Shown here piece after piece: positions 1-9,279 of a stretch of 64,000 nt of DNA; within the stretch, counting starts at the first letter, position 1; each line of letters starts with the position of its first letter. This DNA comes from Nostocoides sp. Soil756. Its GTDB lineage: Bacteria > Actinomycetota > Actinomycetes > Actinomycetales > Dermatophilaceae. The DNA lies in NCBI RefSeq assembly GCF_001428065.1, contig NZ_LMSE01000001.1, positions 309,455 to 373,454 on the forward strand, in the 5' to 3' direction. The position numbers and the translations under genes were made by a program. The notes beneath the pieces are model-generated. The model was not told the DNA's origin. It was given only the letters and a program-made list of their open reading frames with translations, and did no database searches.

Positions 1-861
1 CGGACCGCCGCCCGCTTCACGCTGCCCGCTCTGGCCCCCGGCCGCAGCCACGAGGAGCTCTTCGTGGTCCCGACCGCCCACCGCGGGGTGGTGCCGGTGG
101 GGCCGGCCACCACCGTGCACGGCGACCCCCTCGGCCTCGTGCGCCGCACGATGGCCTGGACCGAGCGCACCGAGCTCGTCGTGCACCCGCGCACCGTGGG
201 GCTCGAGAGCCTGGGGGCCGGGCTGCTGCGCGACCTCGAGGGCCAGGTCACCCCCGACCTGTCGATGTCGGACCTGGCCTTCCACGCCCTGCGTGAGTAC
301 CAGCCGGGCGACGACCGGCGCTACGTGCACTGGCGTTCGTCGGCCAAGCACGGCCGGCTCCTGGTGCGCCAGTTCCTCGACACCCGCCGCTCGCATTTGG
401 CCGTCGTGGTCGACACCGACCCCGAGGTCTACGCCGGGGGCGGCGACGACGTCGAGCTGGGCATCTCGTGCGCCGCCTCGCTGGCGCTGCGCAGCATCCT
501 CGACGAGCAGGACACCACGGTCGTCTGCCACGGCCAGAGCGCCTCGCGCACCACGGGCCCGCTCACCCTCGACGCCCTCGCTCGGGCCGACGTCCGCCGG
601 GGCGACCTCCACGCCGCGGTCGGGCGGGCCGCGTCCCTCGCGCCCGACGCCAGCGTCGCCGTGCTCGTCACCGGGGTCGACCGCCCGTTCATCCAGGTGC
701 AGCGCACCCTCGACCAGTTCGAGCCCGAGGTCGTGCGGGTCGCCCTCGTCGTCGACCCCGACGTCCCGGTCGGCGTGCGGCGCCTGGGCTCCATCGTCAT
801 CCTCCACGTCCGCGAGCTCGCCGACCTGCGCCGCGTCCTCTTCTCCGGAGCCCTCGCGTGA
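1..861 (+). CDS. DUF58 domain protein, 5' truncated
   Basis: The open frame runs in from base 1, so the start lies outside the window; 286 codons are visible. The protein ends with a DUF58 block: a conserved run near bases 284-375 with the motifs REYQPGDD and VHWRSSAKHGRLLVRQF, followed by a von Willebrand-like fold segment with alternating hydrophobic strands (LAVVVDTD, VAVLVTG). DUF58 proteins usually sit between a MoxR AAA+ ATPase and a transglutaminase-like membrane protein and are thought to act in envelope or complex maturation, but the exact role is unknown. The stop overlaps the next start (GTGA at 858-861), so the two genes are translationally coupled. Confidence 0.85.
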   Translation, partial: RTAARFTLPALAPGRSHEELFVVPTAHRGVVPVGPATTVHGDPLGLVRRTMAWTERTELVVHPRTVGLESLGAGLLRDLEGQVTPDLSMSDLAFHALREYQPGDDRRYVHWRSSAKHGRLLVRQFLDTRRSHLAVVVDTDPEVYAGGGDDVELGISCAASLALRSILDEQDTTVVCHGQSASRTTGPLTLDALARADVRRGDLHAAVGRAASLAPDASVAVLVTGVDRPFIQVQRTLDQFEPEVVRVALVVDPDVPVGVRRLGSIVILHVRELADLRRVLFSGALA

Positions 862-3353
862 CCGCCTCCACCCCCGACCGCCCCGCCCCCAGCCTGGCAT
901 CCGCGCTGCGCGGTCGCGAGGGTGCAGCCCGGGCCCGCCGCCGCCGCGACCCCGAGGCCCCCGCGCGCTGGCGGGCCGCGCTCCCGGACCGCGACGCGCT
1001 CGTCGACCTCGGTTTCGCCGCCGTGCTCTGCGCCATCGCCCTGGTCGGGATGCGGACCGGCTTCCTGGGCGCCGAGTGGGCCGTCGCGGCCGGCGCCGGG
1101 CTGGTCCTGGGGCTGCTGGTCGGGCATCTGGGTGCAGCCTTCCGCTGGATGGCGCTCACCACCTTCCTCGTGCTGGCGGCCGTCTACTTCCTGCTGGGTG
1201 GCCCCTTCGCGGTGCGCGACCACCTCGTGGCGGGCGTCGTCCCCACCCCGCAGACCTTCGCCGACCTCGCCACCTGGGCCGTCACCGGGTGGAAGAAGTG
1301 GCTGACGCTGCTCCCCCCCGTCGACGCCCGCGGCCCGGTACTGGCTCTGCCGTGGCTGGCCGGCCTGCTGGGCGGCGCCGTCACGCTGGGCTTCGCGCGG
1401 CGGTGGGCCAACGTGCCGCTGACGGCGCTCGCGCCCCTGCTGCTGCTGGCCGCGTCCATCGCGTTCGGCACCGAGGAGACCGCGGCCCGGTTCGTGCAGG
1501 GCATCGGCTTCGCGGCGGTGCTGGTCGCCTGGCTCGTGGTGCGCTCGCAGCGCCACCGCCCGCCCATCCAGAACGGCGCCGGGCGGCAGACGCGCCTGCT
1601 GACCGGGGCCGGGCTCGCGATGGTGGCGCTGCTCGCGGGGGCCGTGGCCGGGCCGGCACTGCCGGGCTTCGACGGTGCCGAGCGCCGCGAGGTGGTGCGC
1701 GCCCGGCTGGTGCCGCCGCTCGACGTCTCGCAGTTCGCCAGCCCGCTGCCCGGTTTCCGCCGCTACACCGAGCCCAACGACGCCCACCTCTACGACGAGG
1801 TCGTGCTGCGGGTCACCGGCCTGCCGGCCGGTCGGCTCGTCCGCTTCGCGACCCTCGACCGCTACGACGGCCTGGTCTGGGGGGCCGCTGACCGCACCGC
1901 CGACGGCATCCCCTTCCAGCAGGTCGGCTCGCGGATCGCCGCGTCCGGCGACGGCCGCCCCGTGGAGGTCGAGGTCACCGTGCCGGACGGGGGCTACCGC
2001 GGGAACTGGCTCCCCACCGTGGGTGCGCCGACCAGCATCGAGTTCACCGGGCCGCGGGCCGAGGAGCTGGCCGACGCGCTCTGGCTGAACACCGGCACCG
2101 GCACCGCGGTGGTCCCGGCCGGCCTGCGCGGCGGCGAGACCTACCGGATGGGCGCCCTCCTGCCCCCGGCTCCGGCCACGACGCTGCCCGCCGAGCTGGA
2201 CGTGGCGTCGGGGGCCTCGCCGGGGGTCGACGCCGACTTCCTCGACGCGCGGATCGACGCCTGGACCAGCCGGGCCGACGGGGGAGCCTGGTCGAAGCTG
2301 CGGGCCTTCGCCACCGCCATGCGCACCGAGGGGACCTACACCGACGGCGGCACGCCCAACAGCTACGAGAAGGTCTACCTGCCCGGGCACGCCATCTCGC
2401 GGCTGACCCGGTTCGTGGGCTCCAGCAAGCTCGCCGGCGACGACGAGCAGTACGCCGCCACCCTGGCCCTGGTCGGCCAGCGGCTCGGCATCCCGTCCCG
2501 TGTCGTCATGGGCGCCGCGCCCGAGGCCAACGGCGACGTGCGCGGCAAGGACGTGCATGCGTGGGTCGAGGTGAGGCTCGACGACGGGAGCTGGTACCCG
2601 CTCACCCAGCAGACCTTCCTCCCGGCTCGCGACAAGACCCCGAGCGAGCAGCAGCTGAAGACCGAGGAGCAGAAGGTGGGGGCCCAGGTGCCACCGCCGG
2701 CCGGGGTCAGCCCCCCGTCGGTGCTCCAGGGCCCGGACCAGGCACAGAACGCCACCGACGTCAGCAAGCGCAAGAAGAACCCCTTCGACGTCACCGCGTG
2801 GCCGCTCTGGCTGCAGATCCTGGCCGGGCTGGTGCTGCTCGCCCTCCTGGTCGCGCTCTCCGTCGTGGCGCTGCGCTGGCTCAAGGCCCGTCGCCGGCGC
2901 GCCCACGCGACGACCGGCCCGGTGCCGTCCCGGGCCGCGTGGGTGTGGCGCGACCTGGTGGCCGAGGCCCGCTCGCTCGGGGTGGCCGTGCCGCGCGGGG
3001 TGACCCGGCGCGAGCAGGCCGCGGCCATCGACGCCACGGTGGCCGCCTCCCTCGGGGACGCGGGTCGCGGGGCACCACCCGTGGCCGCCGCCGAGGTGGC
3101 GGCGATGGTCGACGCGGTCGTCTTCGGGCCCGGCGACGGCGACCCCGAGCGCACCGCGGCGCTGCACACCCGGAGCGAAGCCGCCCGCCGCACGATGCGC
3201 GCCGGTGCCGGGCGGTGGACCCGCCTGCGCTCGGACGCCGACCCACGCCCGTACCTCGTCCGGCCGGAAGGGCCGCGGGCGCGCCGGCGAGGCTCGCGGC
3301 TGTCCTGGGTCCCTCGGCCGGGTCGCCCGGGGGCCGGGCCCCGGGCCGCCTGA
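858..3353 (+). CDS. TgpA-like transglutaminase-fold membrane protein with degenerate active site
   Basis: 831 residues with a GTG start that overlaps the DUF58 stop by four bases. Several hydrophobic segments (roughly residues 50-260) are followed by a large exported region, a transglutaminase-fold core near residues 520-590, one more membrane span near residues 650-675, and a cytosolic tail. The core keeps the order of the family: a helix ending GIPSRVVMG, then KDVHAWVEV with His567. The catalytic positions look altered. The usual Cys of the GxC-x-Q-Y motif is Asp529 (GDDEQYA), and the Asp after the His strand appears to be Thr583 (YPLTQQT). A non-enzymatic binding role is therefore likely. 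It forms an operon with DUF58 and presumably an upstream moxR. Confidence 0.82.
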   Translation: MTASTPDRPAPSLASALRGREGAARARRRRDPEAPARWRAALPDRDALVDLGFAAVLCAIALVGMRTGFLGAEWAVAAGAGLVLGLLVGHLGAAFRWMALTTFLVLAAVYFLLGGPFAVRDHLVAGVVPTPQTFADLATWAVTGWKKWLTLLPPVDARGPVLALPWLAGLLGGAVTLGFARRWANVPLTALAPLLLLAASIAFGTEETAARFVQGIGFAAVLVAWLVVRSQRHRPPIQNGAGRQTRLLTGAGLAMVALLAGAVAGPALPGFDGAERREVVRARLVPPLDVSQFASPLPGFRRYTEPNDAHLYDEVVLRVTGLPAGRLVRFATLDRYDGLVWGAADRTADGIPFQQVGSRIAASGDGRPVEVEVTVPDGGYRGNWLPTVGAPTSIEFTGPRAEELADALWLNTGTGTAVVPAGLRGGETYRMGALLPPAPATTLPAELDVASGASPGVDADFLDARIDAWTSRADGGAWSKLRAFATAMRTEGTYTDGGTPNSYEKVYLPGHAISRLTRFVGSSKLAGDDEQYAATLALVGQRLGIPSRVVMGAAPEANGDVRGKDVHAWVEVRLDDGSWYPLTQQTFLPARDKTPSEQQLKTEEQKVGAQVPPPAGVSPPSVLQGPDQAQNATDVSKRKKNPFDVTAWPLWLQILAGLVLLALLVALSVVALRWLKARRRRAHATTGPVPSRAAWVWRDLVAEARSLGVAVPRGVTRREQAAAIDATVAASLGDAGRGAPPVAAAEVAAMVDAVVFGPGDGDPERTAALHTRSEAARRTMRAGAGRWTRLRSDADPRPYLVRPEGPRARRRGSRLSWVPRPGRPGAGPRAA

Positions 3354-3408
3354 GCCGGACCGCCGGATGCGGTGCGCACCCGGCGGCGGGAGGCGCGCGC
3401 GGCGCACC

Positions 3409-3448
3409 ACGGAGCGGGCGACACCCCCTGGGGTGCCGCCCGCTCCGT
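3409..3448 (+). terminator. Long GC-rich hairpin after the DUF58/transglutaminase operon
   Basis: Two 19-base arms (3409-3427 and 3430-3448) pair with one mismatch around a 2-base loop, 56 bases after the stop. No T-run follows, as is common for terminators in high-GC actinobacteria. The arm shares the stretch CGGAGCGGGCG with the hairpin at 4958-4993. Confidence 0.6.
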
Positions 3449-3542
3449 CCTGGACCCGACGTCGGCGCCGGTCGTCGACACACCGGTGACCCCGGCCCGA
3501 CCGGCCCGACCACCGGGGCTGTGAACTCTCGGTGGTCCTCGG

Positions 3543-3659
3543 TCAGCAGACCGCGCAGTGTCCGTAGTGGACGGCGCTCGCGGGAGCGGCGGACGCGGCG
3601 GCCGCCGGGGTGGCGACGAGGACGGTGAGGAGACCGAGGACGGAGACGAAGCGACGCAT
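3543..3659 (-). CDS. Small exported peptide, 38 residues, two C-terminal cysteines
   Basis: The ATG at 3659 is preceded by an AAAGGAC ribosome site at good spacing. The product is a classic Sec signal peptide (MRR, then a hydrophobic FVSVLGLLTVLVATPAAAA core). A likely signal peptidase site follows PASA, leaving a mature nonapeptide VHYGHCAVC. I recognise no family. The signal peptide, the ribosome site and the paired Cys (C35 and C38, the last residue) argue for a real gene. A secreted peptide with metal- or thiol-related chemistry is possible, but that is a guess. It is divergent from the winged-helix regulator at 3779. Confidence 0.55.
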   Translation of the reverse strand: MRRFVSVLGLLTVLVATPAAAASAAPASAVHYGHCAVC

Positions 3660-3778
3660 GATAAGTGTCCTTTCAGAGGGTGAGGGGCCGAACGCGAACA
3701 TCTTGGCAAAGTTCGGTGCTCACGTCGCCTGTCCGGGGGGCGTGGCGTGGGGTGTCGTCACGGCCGTAGGGTCGTCCC

Positions 3779-4363
3779 ATGACCGCCGAACGACACCTGC
3801 GCCACCTGCGCGCGATGTCGGCCGACCCGGCACGCTTCGACCTGTTCGAGCAGCTCAAGGTCCAGGAACGGCCGCTGACGACCGCCGAGCTCGCGCGCCT
3901 GGTGCCGTCGGCCCGGCGCGGCATCCAGGCGCACCTGTCGGCCCTGGCCGACGGGGAGTGGATCGAGCACGTCGAGGGTGAGGGGCGCAGCGCGGTCTGG
4001 CGGGCCCCACAGACGCCCATCGAGTGGGCGGAGGAGGACGACTCCGACCCGGCCGTGGCCCGGGCCCTGGAGGACCTGTACTGGATCGCCTTGCAGCGAC
4101 GGATCAACCGCATCCGGCGCTTCGACGCCGAGCGCCAGACCGGCGAGTGGCCCGAGGAGTGGCTCTCGGCCACCATCGGGCGTGACTACTCGCTGTGGCT
4201 CTCGGCCGCCGACCTGCGCGAGCTCGACGACGCCCTGGTGGCGCTCTTCGAGGACTTCCGGGCCCGCTCGGCGGCGCGGCGTATGGCCGAGGGCGAGGAC
4301 TTGCCGGCCGGCGTCGAGCTGGTCTTCGTCACCAGCTCGGCGTTCCCGCTCTCGCGCGACTGA
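3779..4363 (+). CDS. Winged-helix DNA-binding regulator (ArsR-like N-terminus)
   Basis: 194 residues. The first 75 or so form a winged helix: a helix over residues 10-25 (MSADPARFDLFEQLKV), then TTAELARLVPSARRGIQAHLSALADGEWIEHVEGEGRSAVW, which is helix-turn-helix plus wing. The C-terminal 110 residues are acidic and helical, with no family I can name; they may sense a ligand or dimerise. A -10-like TAGGGT at 3767-3772 lies six bases before the ATG and no ribosome site is seen, so the message is probably leaderless. It faces the 38-residue peptide gene, which could be its target. Confidence 0.7.
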   Translation: MTAERHLRHLRAMSADPARFDLFEQLKVQERPLTTAELARLVPSARRGIQAHLSALADGEWIEHVEGEGRSAVWRAPQTPIEWAEEDDSDPAVARALEDLYWIALQRRINRIRRFDAERQTGEWPEEWLSATIGRDYSLWLSAADLRELDDALVALFEDFRARSAARRMAEGEDLPAGVELVFVTSSAFPLSRD

Positions 4364-4397
4364 CCGAGGGGTCGGCGGCACGGGTGAGCGTGCGGGC

Positions 4398-4784
4398 TCA
4401 GCCGCGCTGGCCCCGGGCCTGCATCGTCAGGCGCTCGAGCGCCAGGTCGAGCTCGCGCTGGACGCGCGCCCGCGTGGCCGGGACGAAGAAGTAGTCCATG
4501 GTCACCTCGACGGCGGCGTGCTCGTTGACCACCTGGGTGATCGCCCAGAGGACGCTGGTGCGGGGGTCGGGCTGGGTCCCCTGCCGGATGCGCTGGATCT
4601 GGACGTGCGGCGTGTGGCCGCGCAGCTCGGACACCGCCCGGGCCAGGTGGACGTTGTTGTCGAGGTCGCGCAGCACGCCGTCGTCGTCGAGCCACTTGAC
4701 GGTCGTGAGCAGCCGGTTCAGCGCGGACGCGATGTCGGGCAGCGACTCCGCCGGCGACTCCGTGGAGGGCCGCTCGGTGACCAT
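4398..4784 (-). CDS. Conserved-looking hypothetical protein, 128 residues
   Basis: A strong AAGGAG site lies eight bases before the ATG at 4784. The protein is soluble and helical, with motifs such as LNRLLTTVKWLDDDGVLRDLDNNVHLARAVSELRG and VNEHAAVEVTMDYFFVPATRARVQRELDLALERL. No membrane segment, signal peptide or catalytic signature is visible, and I do not recognise the family. It converges on the winged-helix regulator, with 34 bases between their stops. Confidence 0.6.
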   Translation of the reverse strand: MVTERPSTESPAESLPDIASALNRLLTTVKWLDDDGVLRDLDNNVHLARAVSELRGHTPHVQIQRIRQGTQPDPRTSVLWAITQVVNEHAAVEVTMDYFFVPATRARVQRELDLALERLTMQARGQRG

Positions 4785-4907
4785 GGCCGACTCCTTCCCG
4801 GGTGCGAGGACGAGCTGGGCAGCAGTGTCCCACCCTTGGTGAGAACTTGACCAATTCTTGACCCCCGCTAGAGACGATCGCGCACTACCCTGTCATCACC
4901 GGTCGTT

Positions 4908-4927
4908 GCTTTTCATCTGTGAAAAGC
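4908..4927. repeat. Perfect 8-bp inverted repeat, 4-base loop
   Basis: GCTTTTCA and TGAAAAGC flank TCTG. It is AT-rich for this genome and lies between the unknown gene's promoter side and the ino1 terminator hairpin. It could be an operator or a minor hairpin. Confidence 0.4.
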
Positions 4928-4957
4928 TGCAGCAGGAGGGCGACCGGCCACACGCAG

Positions 4958-4993
4958 CGGAGCGGGCGAACCGCAGGGGGTTCGCCCGCTCCG
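4958..4993 (-). terminator. ino1: 15-bp perfect hairpin downstream of ino1
   Basis: Arms 4958-4972 and 4979-4993 pair perfectly around a 6-base loop, 48 bases beyond the ino1 stop on the minus strand. It shares the CGGAGCGGGCG arm sequence with the hairpin at 3409-3448. There is no T-tract. Confidence 0.6.
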
Positions 4994-5040
4994 TCGGCGC
5001 GTGTGCGAGCGGGGCCGCGGCAGGCCCGCTCACGCTATGG

Positions 5041-6132
5041 TCAGCGCTCCTCCTCGCCCGCGATGAACGCCTCGAGCCGGGCCCGGCCCAGGTCGTCGGG
5101 CCGCTGCTCGGGCGGGGACTTCATCAGGTACGACGACGCCGACAGCAGGGCGCCCCCGATGCCGCGGTCCTTGGCGATCTTGGCCGCCCGGATGGCGTCG
5201 ATGATGATGCCGGCCGAGTTGGGGGAGTCCCAGACCTCGAGCTTGTACTCGAGGTTCAACGGCACGTCACCGAACGCGCGGCCCTCGAGGCGGACGTAGG
5301 CCCACTTGCGGTCGTCGAGCCACGCGACGTAGTCGGACGGGCCGATGTGCACGTTGCGGTCGGAGGTCTTGCCGGCCAGGGCCCCGGTGAGGTTCGAGGT
5401 CACCGACTGGGTCTTGGAGATCTTCTTGGACTCCAGGCGCTCGCGCTCGAGCATGTTCTTGAAGTCCATGTTGCCGCCGACGTTGAGCTGGTAGGTGCGG
5501 TCGAGCTGCACGCCGCGGTCCTCGAACAGCTTGGCCATCACCCGGTGCGTGATGGTCGCGCCGACCTGGCTCTTGATGTCGTCGCCGATGACGGGCACGC
5601 CGGCGGCCTCGAACTTGGCGGCCCACTCGGGGTCGGAGGCGATGAAGACCGGGAGGGCGTTGACGAACGCCACCCCGGCGTCGATGGCGCACTGGGCGTA
5701 GAACTTGTCGGCCTGCTCCGAGCCCACCGGGAGATAGGAGACGAGGACGTCGACCTCGGCGTCGCGGAGCGCGGCGACCACGTCGACCGGCTCGGCGCCG
5801 GACTCGTCGATGGTCTGGCGGTAGTACTTGCCGAGCCCGTCGAGGGTGTGGCCGCGCTGCACGGTGACCCCGGTGGTGGGGACCTCGGCGATCGTGATGG
5901 TGTTGTTCTCGGAGGCGGTGATGGCCTCGGCCAGGTCCTTGCCGACCTTCTTGTCGTCGACGTCGAACGCCGCGACGAACTCCACGTCGCGCACGTGGTA
6001 CTCGCCGAACAGCACGTGCATCAGGCCGGGCACGGTCTGGGACGGGTCGGCGTCCCGGTAGTAGTGGACGCCCTGGACGAGCGAGGACGCGCAGTTGCCG
6101 ACACCGACGACGGCGACGCGGATGGAACCCAT
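5041..6132 (-). CDS. ino1: Inositol-3-phosphate synthase (myo-inositol-1-phosphate synthase)
   Basis: 363 residues, the usual length of the short actinobacterial Ino1. It converts glucose 6-phosphate to 1L-myo-inositol 1-phosphate with NAD+ in the cytosol, feeding phosphatidylinositol and mycothiol synthesis. The N-terminal Rossmann motif [14 protein letters not shown] is present, as are the family blocks [42 protein letters not shown] and [10 protein letters not shown]. An AGGAG site precedes the ATG. A PadR regulator lies upstream on the same strand, 76 bases away, an arrangement known from mycobacteria (Rv0046c/Rv0047c), so PadR may control it. Note the large inositol-degrading cluster later in this window. 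Confidence 0.97.
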   Translation of the reverse strand: MGSIRVAVVGVGNCASSLVQGVHYYRDADPSQTVPGLMHVLFGEYHVRDVEFVAAFDVDDKKVGKDLAEAITASENNTITIAEVPTTGVTVQRGHTLDGLGKYYRQTIDESGAEPVDVVAALRDAEVDVLVSYLPVGSEQADKFYAQCAIDAGVAFVNALPVFIASDPEWAAKFEAAGVPVIGDDIKSQVGATITHRVMAKLFEDRGVQLDRTYQLNVGGNMDFKNMLERERLESKKISKTQSVTSNLTGALAGKTSDRNVHIGPSDYVAWLDDRKWAYVRLEGRAFGDVPLNLEYKLEVWDSPNSAGIIIDAIRAAKIAKDRGIGGALLSASSYLMKSPPEQRPDDLGRARLEAFIAGEEER

Positions 6133-6208
6133 GACTTCTCCTACGAGGGACGGAGGGGATGGACGGATGGACGGACGGTCCCGGCTCGACGAGGTGGCGG
6201 TCCGGGAC

Positions 6209-6772
6209 CTACGGCTGGGGGCCGGGGTCGGTGGGGTGGCGCCGTTCGGCGTCGATGAGCTCGGTGAGCCAGCGGACCTCGCGCTCGGCGGTCTCCTCGC
6301 CGTGCTGCTGCAGGGCCGCGGTGTAGGCGTCCAGGCGCTCGCGGCTGCGGCTGGAGCGCTCGCGCACCCGCTCGAGGTTCTCCTCGAGGCGCGAGCGACG
6401 GCCTTCGAGGATGCGCAGCCGCACGTCGCTCTCGGTGCGGGCGAAGAACGCGAACCGGACGTCGAAGCCGTCGTCCTCGTAGGCGCTGGAGTCGGAGCGG
6501 GCCACGAGCTCGGCGAAGTGCTCCTTGCCGGCGGCGGTCAGCTCGTAGACCACCCGGGGCCGGCGCCCGGTGGGACCGGGGTCGGCGCTCTCGGCCACCA
6601 GACCCCGTGCGAGGAGCCCCTTCAGCGCGGGGTAGAGCGTGCCGTAGGAGAGGGCGCGGAACGGGCCGAGCGCGGTGTTGAGCCGGCGGCGCAGGTCGTA
6701 GCCGTGGGTGGGGCCCTCGTGCAGCAGCCCGAGGACGGCGAACTCCAGGAGGTGGGCACGGCGTGAGACCAC
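6209..6772 (-). CDS. PadR family transcriptional regulator
   Basis: 187 residues from a GTG with a GAGGAG site six bases upstream. The N-terminal winged helix is typical Pad[57 protein letters not shown]-terminal helical dimerisation half follows, with a coiled-coil-like run [25 protein letters not shown]. It probably represses its own transcription through the inverted repeats at 6849-6872 and may also control ino1 just downstream. Confidence 0.92.
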   Translation of the reverse strand: MVSRRAHLLEFAVLGLLHEGPTHGYDLRRRLNTALGPFRALSYGTLYPALKGLLARGLVAESADPGPTGRRPRVVYELTAAGKEHFAELVARSDSSAYEDDGFDVRFAFFARTESDVRLRILEGRRSRLEENLERVRERSSRSRERLDAYTAALQQHGEETAEREVRWLTELIDAERRHPTDPGPQP

Positions 6773-6848
6773 GACGGCTCCTCTCCCGGGGGGCTTCGCC
6801 CGACCCGACCTGCGATGACTCCTTGTGCGCTCGACGATAGCACGGATA

Positions 6849-6872
6849 TATCGCGGCGATACATCGCGATGT
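6849..6872. promoter_or_regulatory. Probable PadR operator: two adjoining inverted repeats
   Basis: TATCGCGGCGATA (6849-6861) abuts the perfect palindrome ACATCGCGATGT (6861-6872). The patch is AT-rich and sits about 77 bases upstream of padR in the 265-base spacer shared with ponA. Placement suggests autoregulation. Confidence 0.5.
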
Positions 6873-7037
6873 GAAGTCGCCGGTGTGGCGACCCCGGTGC
6901 CGACCGGCCTCGTCGCCCCGGGGGACGTGGCACGCCACCTGCGCTCTCTTTGGGGTTTTCCCAGGTAGGGCGGTCATACTTGCCAGCGGACGTGGCCACG
7001 GGCCGCGTCTCCCTCGTGCCCCGACCCCGAAGGCCCC

Positions 7038-9266
7038 ATGAGCGATCGACAGCCCCGCACCCGCGCGGACGCGCAGCGCACCCGCGGCTCCCGCGCCCGC
7101 ACCGCACCCCGCGGTCGTGGAGGTGCCGGGGCCCGCCCCTCCCGCCGCAAGGTGTGGGTCAAGCGCGGCCTCTGGAGCGTCGCGGGGCTCTTCCTCCTGG
7201 GCGTCCTCGGGTTCGGTGTCGCGTACGCGATGACCGACATCCCCCAGCCCAACGAGATGGTCACGGCCCAGGCGAGCATCGTCTACTACTCCGACGGCAA
7301 GACCGAGCTGGCCCGGCTCTCGGACGAGGGCGGCAACCGCGAGTCGGTGAAGCTGTCCGAGATCAGCCCGAACATGCAGCACGCCATCCTGGCCGCCGAG
7401 GACCGCAACTTCTACCAGAACAACGGCATCAGCCCCACCGGGATCGCCCGCGCCGTCTGGGTCGCCCTCAAGGGCGGGTCGGCCACCCAGGGCGGGTCGA
7501 CCATCACCCAGCAGTACGTGAAGAACTACTTCCTCACCCAGGACCGCACGATCAGCCGCAAGGTGCGCGAGATCCTCATCTCGCTGAAGATCGACCAGCA
7601 GCAGTCCAAGGACCAGATCCTCGAGAACTACCTCAACACCATCTACTACGGCCGCGGGGCGTACGGCATCGAGACCGCCGCCAAGGCCTACTTCGGCACC
7701 TCCGCCAAGGACCTCACCCCGGCCCAGGCCGCGTTGCTGGCCTCGGTGGTCCGCGGCCCCTCGCTCTACGACCCCACCCTGGGCGAGGAGCAGAAGAAGA
7801 ACGCCGAGAGCCGCAGCGCCTACATCCTCGACGCGATGGTGGCCCAGAACTGGCTCACCCCGGCCGAGCGGGCCAAGGCCACGTTCCCGAAGGTCCTGCC
7901 GGTGCGCACCCACCAGCTCAGCGGGGTGTCCGGGTACATCGTCGACCTGGTGAAGAAGGAGCTGGTGAACAAGTACAAGCTCACCGAGTCCGACATCCAG
8001 CGCGGCGGACTGCGGGTGACCTCGACCATCGACCGGGCCAAGCAGAAGGCCGCGGCCAAGGCGGTCGCCGACGAACGCCCCGACCAGCCGGACGTGCACG
8101 TGGGCCTGGTGTCCATCGTGCCGGGCGACGGCGCCATCCGCGCCCTGTACGGCGGTAAGGACTTCGCGAAGCGGCCCCTGAACAACGCCACTCAGGCCAA
8201 GATGCAGGCGGGTTCGACCTTCAAGATCTTCAGCCTGATCGCGGCGCTGCAGTCCGGGGACGTCAGCACCAAGACCCGCTTCGACGGCAGCAGCCCCCAG
8301 TACTTCCCCGAGTTCGCCGACCCCAACGGCACCACCGAGGCCGCCCGGCGCGGTCGGGTCGAGAACTACGGGAACGAGCAGTTCGGGCGGATCGACCTCC
8401 TCCGGGCCACCGGGCACTCGGTGAACACCGTCTTCGCCCAGGTGAACAAGATCGCCGGCCCCGAGAACACCATGAAGGCCGCCCAGGCCGCCGGCGTGCG
8501 CTCGAAGCTGAACCCGAACATGGCCAACGTGCTGGGCACCGACTACGTGACGGTGCTCGACATGGCCAACGCCTACGCCACCATCGCGGCCCAGGGGGTG
8601 CACGCAGAGCCCTACCTGGTCAAGCAGGTGCGCTTCCAGGACTCCGGCGTCCCCACCATCGACGCCGAGCCCAAGACCCAGCGCGTCTTCGACCAGCCCC
8701 TGATGACCGACGTCATCGACGCCATGCAGGAGCCGGTGAAGCCGGGCGGGACCGCCCAGTACGTGGGGCAGAACCTCGGCCGGCCGGCGGCCGGCAAGAC
8801 CGGCACCTCGGAGTCGTACCGCTCGGCGTGGTTCGACGGCTACGTGCCGCAGCTGGAGACGGCCGTCGGGCTGTACCGCTCCGATCCCAAGACCGGCGAC
8901 GAGCTCCCCATGGAGAACCTGCCGAAGGCCGGTGACATCACCGGTGGGACGTACCCGGCACGCATCTGGACGGCGTACATGAAGGCCGCGCTCGAGGGTG
9001 TCGACGTGGCCCGGTTCCCGGCTCCGGCGCACATCAACGAGGGCGCCGACCCGCCGCGGCCCACCACCCAGGCCCCGCCGCCGCCCCCGCAGACCTCGCA
9101 GGCGCCGCCCACCACGAGCGCTCCGCCGCCCACCACGAGCGCTCCGCCGCCGCCGAGCCCGACGCCGACCCCCACGCCGACCCCGAGCAAGACCAACGGG
9201 CCACCGCCGTCGCCGACGCCCACGCCGTCGATCACGGGCCTGCAGCCCTCTCCCCGCCCGAGCTGA
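7038..9266 (+). CDS. ponA: Class A penicillin-binding protein (bifunctional transglycosylase/transpeptidase)
   Basis: 742 residues. A basic cytosolic tail is followed by one membrane anchor near residues 46-70. The GT51 transglycosylase domain has Glu121 in AAEDRNFY, then GGSTITQQYVKNY and the YLNTIYYGRGAYGIE block. The transpeptidase domain has nucleophile Ser393 in GSTFK, SVN near residue 462, and KTG at Lys587 (KTGTSES). The last 75 residues or so are a Pro/Thr/Ser-rich low-complexity tail with TTSAPPP and PTPTP repeats, common in actinobacterial PonA proteins. It polymerises and crosslinks peptidoglycan at the outer membrane face. The next gene starts 13 bases after its stop. Confidence 0.95.
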   Translation: MSDRQPRTRADAQRTRGSRARTAPRGRGGAGARPSRRKVWVKRGLWSVAGLFLLGVLGFGVAYAMTDIPQPNEMVTAQASIVYYSDGKTELARLSDEGGNRESVKLSEISPNMQHAILAAEDRNFYQNNGISPTGIARAVWVALKGGSATQGGSTITQQYVKNYFLTQDRTISRKVREILISLKIDQQQSKDQILENYLNTIYYGRGAYGIETAAKAYFGTSAKDLTPAQAALLASVVRGPSLYDPTLGEEQKKNAESRSAYILDAMVAQNWLTPAERAKATFPKVLPVRTHQLSGVSGYIVDLVKKELVNKYKLTESDIQRGGLRVTSTIDRAKQKAAAKAVADERPDQPDVHVGLVSIVPGDGAIRALYGGKDFAKRPLNNATQAKMQAGSTFKIFSLIAALQSGDVSTKTRFDGSSPQYFPEFADPNGTTEAARRGRVENYGNEQFGRIDLLRATGHSVNTVFAQVNKIAGPENTMKAAQAAGVRSKLNPNMANVLGTDYVTVLDMANAYATIAAQGVHAEPYLVKQVRFQDSGVPTIDAEPKTQRVFDQPLMTDVIDAMQEPVKPGGTAQYVGQNLGRPAAGKTGTSESYRSAWFDGYVPQLETAVGLYRSDPKTGDELPMENLPKAGDITGGTYPARIWTAYMKAALEGVDVARFPAPAHINEGADPPRPTTQAPPPPPQTSQAPPTTSAPPPTTSAPPPPSPTPTPTPTPSKTNGPPPSPTPTPSITGLQPSPRPS

Positions 9267-9279
9267 CCCCGACCCTGCG

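Noticed and set aside
429-3410. Very long open frame on the minus strand opposite the transglutaminase-fold gene
   Set aside because: High-GC shadow: Gly/Arg/Pro-rich, no domain, and the plus-strand gene has clear motifs.
6141-9032. Long minus-strand open frame opposite ponA
   Set aside because: Shadow of a well-defined PBP; composition is repetitive Gly/Leu/Val/Asp without a fold.
9040-9240. Direct repeats in the ponA 3' end as a mobile or CRISPR-like repeat
   Set aside because: They encode the Pro/Thr/Ser-rich tail of PonA and are ordinary low-complexity coding sequence.
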